Below are positions 7,370-14,737 of a stretch of DNA of 16,395 nt, one piece after another. The translations under genes were made by a program, and so were the position numbers. The DNA comes from Paracoccus sp. (in: a-proteobacteria) (lineage in GTDB: Bacteria > Pseudomonadota > Alphaproteobacteria > Rhodobacterales > Rhodobacteraceae): contig JAGPGI010000014.1 in NCBI GenBank assembly GCA_018056045.1, positions 1 through 16,395 on the forward strand, in the 5' to 3' direction. Each line of letters starts with the position of its first letter. The first letter of the stretch is position 1. The notes under the pieces are model-generated. The model made no database searches and was not told the origin of the DNA. It saw only the letters and a list, made by a program, of their open reading frames with translations.

Positions 7370-9422
7370 TCTTGGCGGCTTTCTTCAGGGCGATGCAGTC
7401 CACGGCGACGGCCCCATCGGGACCGGCCAGAACCGGGTTGATCTCGATCTCGGCGATCCGGTCCTTCGCCCCCACCGCGAAGGCGCTGAAGCGGGCGATA
7501 AGAGTGGTAAGGGCGTCCAGATCGGCAGGCTTGCGGCCCCGCGCTCCGGTCAGAAGCGGGTAGCCTTTCAGGCCTTGCAAGGCTTTGAGCGCCGCCCCCG
7601 GGGAGATAGGTGGGATCAGCGAGACGGTATCGCGAAAAACCTCGGTGAAGACGCCGCCAAGGCCGAGCGTGATCAGCGGGCCGAAGTCGGGATCGGTGGT
7701 CATGCCCAGGATCAGCTCGGTGCCTTCGGCCATGGTCTGGGCGATGATCGGCGCCTTGGGGTGGCGGCAGCGCAGGGTGCCAAGGGCCGAGTTCGCCTCA
7801 GCCAGGGTGCGCAGGCCCAGGATCACGCCGCCGAGCTCGGATTTGTGGGCGATGGCGGCATCGTCGATCTTCAGCACGATCGGCAGGCAATGGCGGGCGG
7901 CGAAAGTGGCCAGGTCGCCGGGGGTGCGGATCTCGGCGAAGGGGGCGCAGGGGATGCCGGCGCTTTCCAGGATCTGGAAGCCTTCGGCGCTGCGCAGGCT
8001 GTCCATACCGCCGCCGTCGAGGATCGCTTCCGCTGCGGCGGGCAAAGGCAGGGCTGTGGCATTGTCGGCCAGAGGGCCAAGGTGCCAGGCCTGCAGATGC
8101 GCCAGTGCCGCAAGGCCGCTGGCGCTGCCCATCAGCACGGCGATCCCCCTGCCCCGCAGCTCGGCCGCGAGTTCGGGCGAGATTGTGGTGGAGATATTGC
8201 CCATCAGCGCCACGGGCTTGTCGGTCGCCGCATGGACCTTGCGGATCGCCGCTGCCGACATTTCCGAGAAATTTCGATTGGGCGGCAGGTTGGTCGCCAT
8301 GACCACGATGCCGACGCCCGGGTCTTCGGCCATAGCGGTCAGTACCGGGGCCATGATGTCCCCGCCATCGCCCCAGTAATCCAGCGGGTTGGCTGCCTCC
8401 ATGCCGGGGTCCAGCATATCCTGCACCTTGGCCAGGGTCTCCGGCGCCATTTCCGCAAAGCCAAGGCCCTGGTCGGCGGCCAGATCGGTGATCAGCTGCC
8501 GCTCTCCGCCCGAGTCGGTGCCCAGGGCGATACCGGGCGCCACCATCCGGCGCGGCAGGGCCAGCAGCTCGGCGGTGTCCAAGAGTTCGTCCAGCGTGTA
8601 GACCTGCAGCACGCCCTGCCGCGCGAAGATCGCGTCATAGGCGGCGTTTGCGCCGGAAAGCGCGCCGGAATGCGAGATGGCGAAATGCTTGCCCGCGGCG
8701 CTGCGGCCCAGTTTCAGAGCGATGATCGCCACGCCCTGCTCGCGCGCCTGCCGGGTGACCGCAATGAAGCCCTCCGGGTCGCGGACCGTCTCCAGTACGC
8801 AGGCGATGACGCGGATCTCGGGCTGGGTCAGGAAATAGCGGATGTAATCCACCACCGTCGTCGCCAGCTCCTGCCCGGCCGAGACGGCGACGTCAAAACC
8901 CATCTGGCGCCGGTTGCCCACCAATCCAGACCAGGTGGAGCCGGAATGCGAGATCAGTGCCACGCCCGAGGGGGCGTGCAGCGCCTTGAAAGGCATGCCG
9001 GTCACTTGCAGCCGGTCACGCAGGTTGACGAAGCCCATGCAATTCGCACCACAGATCGCCATCCCGGCGCGGGCCGCGATGCCCCGGATCGCCTCGGCCC
9101 GGGGCAGACCCTCGGCCGTCTCGCCATGCGCGCGCCCAAAAAGAACCGCGCCCTTCACGCCCCGCTGCGCCGCTGCCTCAACCGCATCGACCAGTAGCGC
9201 ATCGCCCAGAACGAAGGCTGCGCAATCGGTGCCGTCGGGGATCGCCGCATGGGAGGGCTGGCCGTCGATCGAATCGTAGCGCGGGTTCACCAGATGCACC
9301 CCGCCCTCATATCCCAAGGAGCGGATCGAGCGCAGCAGGTTAGCGCCGAAGCTGTCCGGCTTGGGGCTGGCGCCGACAAGGGCGATGCTGCCGGGGCGCA
9401 GCAAGGCGGAAAGATCGGTCAT
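7362..9422 (-). CDS. NDP-forming acyl-CoA synthetase (acetate-CoA ligase family)
   Basis: The 686-residue protein belongs to the ADP/NDP-forming acyl-CoA synthetases, which join a carboxylic acid to CoA through an acyl phosphate and a phosphohistidine. An N-terminal CoA-binding domain begins LLRPGSIALVGAS (7-19). Succinyl-CoA-ligase-like domains follow, with ISHSG at 157-161 and ISHSGALSG around His251, the probable phosphorylated histidine. A C-terminal ATP-grasp domain (about 470-686) carries FGPLITLGLGGVF and ends with the typical EIEINPVLAGPDG. Alpha and beta parts are fused in the usual order for the bacterial single-chain form. The ATG at 9422 has AGGGA six bases upstream and lies one base after the stop of the reductase gene; its own stop overlaps the hydratase start. 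It probably activates the acid on which the reductase and hydratase act. The specific acid cannot be read from sequence. Confidence 0.9.
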   Translation of the reverse strand: MTDLSALLRPGSIALVGASPKPDSFGANLLRSIRSLGYEGGVHLVNPRYDSIDGQPSHAAIPDGTDCAAFVLGDALLVDAVEAAAQRGVKGAVLFGRAHGETAEGLPRAEAIRGIAARAGMAICGANCMGFVNLRDRLQVTGMPFKALHAPSGVALISHSGSTWSGLVGNRRQMGFDVAVSAGQELATTVVDYIRYFLTQPEIRVIACVLETVRDPEGFIAVTRQAREQGVAIIALKLGRSAAGKHFAISHSGALSGANAAYDAIFARQGVLQVYTLDELLDTAELLALPRRMVAPGIALGTDSGGERQLITDLAADQGLGFAEMAPETLAKVQDMLDPGMEAANPLDYWGDGGDIMAPVLTAMAEDPGVGIVVMATNLPPNRNFSEMSAAAIRKVHAATDKPVALMGNISTTISPELAAELRGRGIAVLMGSASGLAALAHLQAWHLGPLADNATALPLPAAAEAILDGGGMDSLRSAEGFQILESAGIPCAPFAEIRTPGDLATFAARHCLPIVLKIDDAAIAHKSELGGVILGLRTLAEANSALGTLRCRHPKAPIIAQTMAEGTELILGMTTDPDFGPLITLGLGGVFTEVFRDTVSLIPPISPGAALKALQGLKGYPLLTGARGRKPADLDALTTLIARFSAFAVGAKDRIAEIEINPVLAGPDGAVAVDCIALKKAAKNA

Positions 9423-9423
9423 G

Positions 9424-11418
9424 TCAGATCCCTGTTGATGCGGAGGCGAGGCCAGAGAGGAACGCGCGCGTTATGCTATGGCCGTCATAAACCGCCTCCT
9501 CGGCGCTGCGGGCGATGGTCGCGTCGCCCAAGGTGGTGAAAGGCAGGCCCGTCGCGCGCAACTCGCGCTCCAGCGCGGTGTCGGGCGCGTGGCCCGAGGC
9601 AAGGACGACGGTGTCGACATCGGACAGTACCATCGGCTCGGCGCTGGCAGCATGCAGGAAATAGGCGGTGTCGCCGTCGACGCCGTAGATCCGGGCATAG
9701 GGGATGACCTGAATGCCCGCGGCGTGGAGTTGTCCGGCCCAATGGTCGCGGACATATTGCTGCAGGTTCATCCCGGCGCAGATGCCGTTGACCGCCAGCC
9801 GGACGTGATGGCCGCGCCGTTGCAACAGCATCGCCAGACCGATCCCGATCCAGTCGCCGCGCCAATCGGCAACGATCACTCGGGCGCCCGGGGTGGCCGT
9901 GCCGGTCAGGACGTCCTGCGCATCGACGGGATTGGCGGGTTCGGCCCCCACAACCTCCATATCGACCGGGGCGGAGCCGGTGGCGACCAGCACCGTATCC
10001 GGGGCAATCTCGGCCACCATGGCGGCGGTGACTTGGCTGTTCAACCGCACTTCCACCTGCAGGTGCGAAAGGCGTTGGGTCAGGTTGGTCACCAGCCCGC
10101 CGAACTCCGCCCGGTCCGGCAGCATCTGTGCCAGAAGCGCCTGCCCGCCCAGCTGCGGCCCGGCCTCGGCCAGCACGACCTGATGGCCCATCTCGGATGC
10201 CGTCACCGCCGCCGTCAACCCGGCAGGCCCACCCCCCGCCACCAGCACCCGCAGCGACCGGTCCGTGGGCTGGACCGGAGGCAGGCGCAGCTCGCGCCCG
10301 GTCGAGGGGTTCTGAATGCAGCTGATCGAATTCCCGGCGTGGAAATGCCCGATGCAGCCCTGATTGCAGCCAATGCAGGCTCGGATCACGTCCAAGCGCC
10401 CCTCACGCGCCTTGTTCGGCATCTCCGGATCGGCGATCAGCGCGCGGGTCATGCCACACATATCTGCCTGCCCGGCGGCAAGGATCCCCTCGGCGATCTG
10501 CGGCTGGTTGATCCGCCCGGCCACGAAGACCGGCACCGGCACCACGGCCTTGATCGCCGCCGCATTGGGGGCGACATAGCCAGGAGCGATCTCCATCGGC
10601 GGCACGACATGGATCGACCCGCCCATCGCCGCCATGGTCCCAAAGGTGGTGTTGATGTAATCGACCAACCCTTCGCCGGTCAGGTTGCGGCAGATCTCCA
10701 GCACCAGATCCCGGTCCATCCCGCCGGTGTCATCTTCATCGGCCGAGATCCGCAGCCCCACCACTAGATCCGGCCCGACCGCGCGGCGCACGCCCAGCAA
10801 CGCCTCACGGAGGGGACGCAGGCGGTTCTCCGGCGAGCCGCCATAGATGTCCTCGCGCCGGTTGGAACTAGGGTTCAGAAACTGGGCGAAGAGCAAGCCA
10901 TGGCTGGCCATCAGCTCGATCCCGTCATAGCCCGCCTCGGCATAGCGGCGCGCGCCTTGGGCGGTGGCCTCGATCACCTCGGCCACCATATCGGTCGGCA
11001 TCTCGCGCGGGATGGTCTGAAAACGGTTTTCAGGCAGCGGGGAAGGCGCATAGACCACCCCGCGCATCCCGTCCCTCATCCGCCGCGAGACCCGACCGGA
11101 ATGCGACAGCTGACCGAAGATCTTCGCGCCATGGCGCTGCACCGCAGCGGCCAGCCTTGCGTAATGCGGGATCGCATCATCGGTCAGGATCGTCAGATCC
11201 GGCGCCTCGCCCACCGAACTTTCATGGAACCGCGCCGACTCGTTCACGATCAGCCCCACCCCGCCGCGCGCCCGCGCCTCGTGATAGGCGATGAAATCGT
11301 CCTGCGGCATGTTCCCCTTGGCCAGATAGGTCTGATGCCCGGTCGAAAGGATGCGGTTGCGGATCTCGCAATTCCGCAGGCGCTGCGGCGAAAAGAGGAG
11401 GCGAAAGCTGGTAGACAT
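9424..11418 (-). CDS. FMN/4Fe-4S/FAD oxidoreductase, 2,4-dienoyl-CoA reductase / trimethylamine dehydrogenase family
   Basis: The 664-residue enzyme has an N-terminal old-yellow-enzyme barrel (about 5-345), an iron-sulphur site and a C-terminal FAD/NAD(P)-binding half (about 388-664). The cluster ligands are Cys348, Cys351, Cys355 and Cys367, spaced C-x2-C-x3-C-x11-C as in FadH and trimethylamine dehydrogenase. The dinucleotide motif VAGGGPAG lies at 393-400. Barrel motifs include QLSHSGR near 103-109, and FLNPSSNRREDIYGGS near 180-195. Members reduce dienoyl- or enoyl-CoA, reduce other activated double bonds, or demethylate amines. The next two genes make and hydrate CoA esters, so reduction of an unsaturated CoA ester or acid is favoured. 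N-demethylation (DgcA/StcD-like) is the alternative. The ATG at 11418 has AAGGA nine bases upstream. It leads a three-gene operon divergent from the LysR gene. Confidence 0.9.
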   Translation of the reverse strand: MSTSFRLLFSPQRLRNCEIRNRILSTGHQTYLAKGNMPQDDFIAYHEARARGGVGLIVNESARFHESSVGEAPDLTILTDDAIPHYARLAAAVQRHGAKIFGQLSHSGRVSRRMRDGMRGVVYAPSPLPENRFQTIPREMPTDMVAEVIEATAQGARRYAEAGYDGIELMASHGLLFAQFLNPSSNRREDIYGGSPENRLRPLREALLGVRRAVGPDLVVGLRISADEDDTGGMDRDLVLEICRNLTGEGLVDYINTTFGTMAAMGGSIHVVPPMEIAPGYVAPNAAAIKAVVPVPVFVAGRINQPQIAEGILAAGQADMCGMTRALIADPEMPNKAREGRLDVIRACIGCNQGCIGHFHAGNSISCIQNPSTGRELRLPPVQPTDRSLRVLVAGGGPAGLTAAVTASEMGHQVVLAEAGPQLGGQALLAQMLPDRAEFGGLVTNLTQRLSHLQVEVRLNSQVTAAMVAEIAPDTVLVATGSAPVDMEVVGAEPANPVDAQDVLTGTATPGARVIVADWRGDWIGIGLAMLLQRRGHHVRLAVNGICAGMNLQQYVRDHWAGQLHAAGIQVIPYARIYGVDGDTAYFLHAASAEPMVLSDVDTVVLASGHAPDTALERELRATGLPFTTLGDATIARSAEEAVYDGHSITRAFLSGLASASTGI

Positions 11419-11479
11419 CGCGACATGTCCTTCTGGCTGGGCCGGGATACGGCCATATCTCAGGTCAGCATATCAGCGG

Positions 11480-11504
11480 ATTATCTGTTGTATCGGTCAG
11501 TAAT
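11480..11504. promoter_or_regulatory. Candidate LysR binding site in the divergent intergenic region
   Basis: ATTATCTG (11480-11487) and CAGTAAT (11498-11504) form an imperfect inverted repeat around ten bases, in the AT-rich 126-base gap between the reductase and LysR genes. On the minus strand the left arm overlaps a possible -10 GATAAT for the reductase operon. TATCG also recurs at 11491 and 11510. LysR proteins usually bind such dyads beside their own divergent gene. Position and symmetry are seen; binding is inferred. Confidence 0.35.
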
Positions 11505-11544
11505 TGTAGTATCGACATAAACTGAAGTATGAACCGGATATCCC

Positions 11545-12513
11545 ATGCCCCTGCGTACCAGACTGCCCTCCTCGGGATCGCTGTTCATGTTCGAGGCTTC
11601 GGCCCGCCATCTGAACTTCACCCTCGCCGCTCGTGAGTTCAACGTGACCCAGCCCGCGATCAGCCGAATGGTGCGGCGGCTGGAGCAGCATCTGGGCACC
11701 GCGTTGTTCCAGCGCAAATCCACCGGGCTGGAGCTGACCGAGGACGGTCGGCTGTTGCAGCGCGCCGTCCGCGAAGGCTTCGACCGAATCGAGGATGCGG
11801 TGAACGAGATCCAGAACCGCCAGCACGAGGCGGATGTGGTGACGCTTTCCGTCACCTCAGCCTTCGCGATCCACTGGCTGATGCCACGCTTCGACCGGTT
11901 CCGGGGGGATGTGCCCGGCGTGACCATGCGGCTGGACCTGATCCATGGCGAACCCTACGGCAGGTTGGGCTCCGCCGACATCGGCGTGCGCTATTCCATG
12001 GGCGAAGGCGAGGAGGTGGAGCATTGGCCCCTAGCGGCCGAGGCGGTGATCCCGGTCTGCAGCCCCGCCTATCTGGCCGCGCATGGGCCGATCGACGGGC
12101 CAAAGGGACTGCACGGTCAGGTGCTGGCCAGCCTGATGGGCAAGATGAGGATTCCCTGGCCGAATTTCCTTGCGACGCTGGATCTGGGATCGGTGCGCGA
12201 GACCACGGAGCTTGGCTTCACGGATTACGCGCTGGTGATCCAGGGGGCGATCAAGGGCCAAGGGGTAGCGCTCGGCTGGTGGCATGTCGTCGCGGAGGAG
12301 ATGCTGACAGGCGGCCTGGTGCCCGCCGGGGGCAGCCTGCTAGAGACCGGATCCTCCTACCACCTCGTCGCCCGCCGCACGGCGCTGCGCCGCCCGGCGG
12401 TGCAACGGGTGAATGACTGGCTGCTGAAGGAGTTCCGCACATTGGAGGCCAACCGCGCTGCCCTGGGACTGCGCGTGATGCCCGGCCCGGTCAGATCCCC
12501 CGCCGACGCGTGA
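11545..12513 (+). CDS. LysR-family transcriptional regulator
   Basis: The 322-residue protein has an N-terminal winged helix-turn-helix at about 10-70 (FEASARHLNFTLAAREF, VTQPAISRMVRRLEQHLG, then the wing LELTEDGR). An effector-binding domain follows, with VCSPAYLAAHGP near 172-183. The helix-turn-helix wording and the short linker resemble the GcvA-like branch. The ATG at 11545 has only a weak ribosome binding site (GGAT), consistent with the low expression usual for regulators. It is divergent from the reductase-synthetase-hydratase operon across 126 bases, the classic arrangement for a LysR protein that activates its neighbour and represses itself. The inducer is presumably the acid or CoA ester handled by that operon. 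It is less likely to act at the CTGATTG...CAATCAG operators, which do not have LysR geometry. Confidence 0.92.
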   Translation: MPLRTRLPSSGSLFMFEASARHLNFTLAAREFNVTQPAISRMVRRLEQHLGTALFQRKSTGLELTEDGRLLQRAVREGFDRIEDAVNEIQNRQHEADVVTLSVTSAFAIHWLMPRFDRFRGDVPGVTMRLDLIHGEPYGRLGSADIGVRYSMGEGEEVEHWPLAAEAVIPVCSPAYLAAHGPIDGPKGLHGQVLASLMGKMRIPWPNFLATLDLGSVRETTELGFTDYALVIQGAIKGQGVALGWWHVVAEEMLTGGLVPAGGSLLETGSSYHLVARRTALRRPAVQRVNDWLLKEFRTLEANRAALGLRVMPGPVRSPADA

Positions 12514-12580
12514 TACCCTCAGAGCGCGCGGGCGGGATACCACCGGATCGAAGTGAACTTATCCCATCGTCATGCGCCAA

Positions 12581-12612
12581 CCTCGTCCCGGAAAGCTTCG
12601 CTTCGGGCGAGG
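12581..12612. terminator. Imperfect hairpin between convergent LysR and SBP genes
   Basis: CCTCG, CCCG and AAGC on the left pair with GCTT, CGGG and CGAGG on the right around a three-base TTC loop, with small bulges on the left arm. It lies 67 bases after the LysR stop and 31 bases past the end of the convergent SBP gene, where a bidirectional terminator is expected. There is no T-run on either side, so intrinsic termination is uncertain. Confidence 0.4.
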
Positions 12613-12643
12613 CTCTCCGGGCGCGCAAGCGTCGAGGAGGGAC

Positions 12644-14248
12644 TTACACGTCCGTCCGCCACCAGCGTTCGGCGCAGCGGTGGTTGTCGGCGGGCAGAAT
12701 TCCTCCGACCGCGCCATGGCCGATGTTGCGGGTCATGGCCAGGCGCCAGCTAACGAAGGCAATGGTGATGACGCCGCCCTCATCGTGCAGGATCTGCTGC
12801 ATCTCGGCATATTGCCCGGCCCGTGTCGCCTCATCCGTCTCGGACTGCGCGGCCGCGTGCAATGCGTCGAAATGGGCGTTCTTGAAGCCGGTATTGTTCC
12901 AGGGCGCTTCGGATGTGTAGGAGGTCGAGAACAGCAAGTCTTGCGTCACCCGCCCATACCAGTCCGAGGCATTGAAGGGCTTGACCAGCCAGACATTGTC
13001 CCAATAGCCGTCATCGGCCTCCTGGACCAGATTGATGGTGATCCCGGCCTTCGCCGCATGTTCCTGGAACAGGACCGCGGCTTCGACCGCACCGGGAAAG
13101 GCAGAATCCGCCACGGAAAGATCGACGACCAGCCTTTCGATCCCCGCCTCGGCCAGCAGCGCCTTGGCGGCCTCGGGATCATAGTTGTATTCCGGTGGGG
13201 TCTCGACCCAGTAAGGCATGATGCGGGCGACAGGATTGTCATTGCCGGCCTCGGCCTCGCCAAGGAAGACCTTGGCGATGATATCCTCGCGGTCGATGCT
13301 GAGCTTCAGCGCCTTGCGCACTGCCGGATTGTCGAAAGGCGCAACCTGGCAGTTCATGTCGAAGGTAAGATGGCGCAGGCTGGGGGTGCGAAGGATCGCC
13401 AGCTCCGGGTTCGACTCGATCAGGCCGACATTGCGGATGTCGACATCCTCGATCACATCTACTTCGTCGGTCAGAAGCGCGTTAAGCCTCGCCGACCGGT
13501 CCGAGATCACGATGAACTCGACCTCATCGAAATGCGGCAGACCCGGTTTGTGGTATTCGGGGTTGCGGACCATGCTGACTGCGACGCCCGGCTCGAAACT
13601 AACAAGCTTGAAGGCGCCGGTGCCGATGCCGCTTTCCCATTCGATGCCACCGCCCTCTTTGGCCGGGAAGACCGAGAGATGGAAGTCGGAAAGAAGATAG
13701 GGGAAGTCAACATTGCCCTTGGCCAGGGTGACAATCAAGCGGTCTTCGCCCTCGACCGCGATATCTGCGATCTGGCTGACAATGCCCAAGGCGCCCGAAG
13801 TGCTGCCTTCCCCCATATGGTGCAGCAGGGACTGGCGGGCATCTTCCGGGGTGAACGGACGGCCATCATGGAATGTGACGCCCTTGCGCAGAGTGAAGGT
13901 CCATCGGATCGCGCCCTCGTCCGCTTCCCAGCTTTCGGCCAGATCGCCTGCCAGCGTGCCATCCGGCAGTAGCTCCACCAGATTATTGCACAAAGCGCCA
14001 TTGAAGGCCGCGCCGGACATCACTGTGGTCCAGCTTCCAGGTTCCAGCGAATCCTGCTGCGAGCCGTCATGGACGCCATAGCGAAGCCGACCCCCTTGGA
14101 GCGCTGCGCCCTGCGCAAGGACGGCGCTCGGCAGCGCCATCGTGCCCAAGGTCAGACCGGCGGCGCCGAGAAAGCCCCTCCGGCTGAGCGCCAGGGCCGA
14201 CGCCGATCCGTAGATCCGCGAGCGTTGGTTGGTGCGTAAAATTTGCAT
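12644..14248 (-). CDS. ABC transporter substrate-binding protein, family 5 (peptide/opine/nickel type), Tat-exported
   Basis: The 534-residue periplasmic binding protein belongs to the DppA/OppA-like family 5. A twin-arginine signal peptide is clear: SRRGFLG at 22-28, a hydrophobic stretch to about 40, and a likely cleavage after AVLA at residue 45. Family hallmarks follow, including LAESWEADEGAIRWTFTLRKGVTFHDG-type sequence around 115-145, TGAFKLVSFEPG and NPAVRKALKLSIDREDI. The ATG at 14248 is chosen because a GGGGGAAG ribosome binding site precedes it and it gives a standard signal peptide; the longer open frame would run into the promoter. The ligand could be a peptide, opine, polyamine-like or other amine compound. 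No permease or ATPase genes are adjacent, so it must pair with components encoded elsewhere. Its promoter carries the operator also found before the aminotransferase and thiolase operons, linking its expression to theirs. Confidence 0.9.
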   Translation of the reverse strand: MQILRTNQRSRIYGSASALALSRRGFLGAAGLTLGTMALPSAVLAQGAALQGGRLRYGVHDGSQQDSLEPGSWTTVMSGAAFNGALCNNLVELLPDGTLAGDLAESWEADEGAIRWTFTLRKGVTFHDGRPFTPEDARQSLLHHMGEGSTSGALGIVSQIADIAVEGEDRLIVTLAKGNVDFPYLLSDFHLSVFPAKEGGGIEWESGIGTGAFKLVSFEPGVAVSMVRNPEYHKPGLPHFDEVEFIVISDRSARLNALLTDEVDVIEDVDIRNVGLIESNPELAILRTPSLRHLTFDMNCQVAPFDNPAVRKALKLSIDREDIIAKVFLGEAEAGNDNPVARIMPYWVETPPEYNYDPEAAKALLAEAGIERLVVDLSVADSAFPGAVEAAVLFQEHAAKAGITINLVQEADDGYWDNVWLVKPFNASDWYGRVTQDLLFSTSYTSEAPWNNTGFKNAHFDALHAAAQSETDEATRAGQYAEMQQILHDEGGVITIAFVSWRLAMTRNIGHGAVGGILPADNHRCAERWWRTDV

Positions 14249-14400
14249 CGATTTCTTCCCCCTAGATTGTTGCGACCGCCGCCGTCGTCCGGCCTTCCCG
14301 CGCCATGCGGATGCCACGGCTCCAGGGAACGGCCATGCTCTCGGTACCCGTTCTCTGGCCCCTGCTTCGCGCACCACACTGACAGCAGGCCGTGAGATCC

Positions 14401-14428
14401 AGATTATCCCAGCCTGACAGGCTGTCAA
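14401..14428 (-). promoter_or_regulatory. Promoter of the substrate-binding protein gene
   Basis: On the minus strand a consensus -35 TTGACA (14428-14423) is followed after 16 bases by TAATCT (14406-14401). GATAAT overlaps this -10 but at a spacing of only 14. Transcription would begin near 14393, leaving an unusually long leader before the ATG at 14248. The -35 lies five bases downstream of the operator at 14434-14449, the same relation as at the aminotransferase promoter. Confidence 0.55.
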
Positions 14429-14433
14429 CAAAT

Positions 14434-14449
14434 CTGATTGATCAATCAG
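14434..14449. promoter_or_regulatory. Operator: perfect 16-bp palindrome, second copy of the 3.15-kb site
   Basis: CTGATTGATCAATCAG is a perfect palindrome just upstream of the SBP -35. The plus-strand block TGTCAACA-N2-TCTGATTG (14423-14440) matches 3140-3157 at every position except the two N bases. The two sites differ mainly by four extra bases between half sites at 3.15 kb. This points to one regulator acting at both promoters. Confidence 0.65.
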
Positions 14450-14737
14450 TCACGTGGCGTGATGCACGGCTGAGGAGCTGCTGGGCGGACAAGACATGAT
14501 CGAACTTGCGCTGGATTTCGAAGTTCATCCGAACCAGGTCAAGCAGTGCCGCCCTTGCACAATGGGCGGCAACCACAGAAGTTGCTAGCGAGAGCTTCGT
14601 CATCTCCAACCTTATGCAGCGCATTTCAGGACAATTTTGCCTCTAACCACCGTTACGGTCACCACGACTCACCTTTCGATATTTTCGACATCTGCGAGGG
14701 TTCTGATGCCGTCAGAGTCGTTTGGCATGCCCCGCTT

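Larger units (their letters stand above)
14249..14737. other. 489-base intergenic region with SBP leader and a doubtful small ORF
   Basis: From right to left this holds the end of cupin-gene transcription, about 290 bases without a clear gene, the operator and promoter at 14401-14449, and an SBP leader of about 145 bases. A minus-strand open frame of 60 codons (14442-14624) ends in ...SRASRHVTD. Its stop codon lies inside the operator, and its start has no convincing ribosome binding site. Residues such as VRMNFEIQRKFDHVL look protein-like, so a decayed remnant is possible. TCTGA/TCAGA (14702-14716) is a weak five-base stem past the cupin stop. I see no RNA gene. Confidence 0.4.

Noticed and set aside
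6392..7441. 349-codon plus-strand open frame as a new gene or lost FadB-like tail
   Set aside because: It is antisense to the enoyl-CoA hydratase for most of its length and does not contain the missing C-terminal family sequence.
7575..9197. 540-codon plus-strand open frame
   Set aside because: It lies wholly antisense to the NDP-forming acyl-CoA synthetase. It has no family motifs, is rich in His, Gln, Arg and Gly, and looks like a GC-driven mirror frame.
9478..10767. 429-codon plus-strand open frame
   Set aside because: It is antisense to the FMN/Fe-S/FAD reductase, with low-complexity His/Arg/Gln composition and no recognisable domain.
12572..13972. 466-codon plus-strand open frame
   Set aside because: It is antisense to the substrate-binding protein, whose Tat signal and family motifs are unambiguous.
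14702..14716. TCTGA/TCAGA hairpin as terminator of the cupin gene
   Set aside because: Only five base pairs and no T-run; too weak to call.
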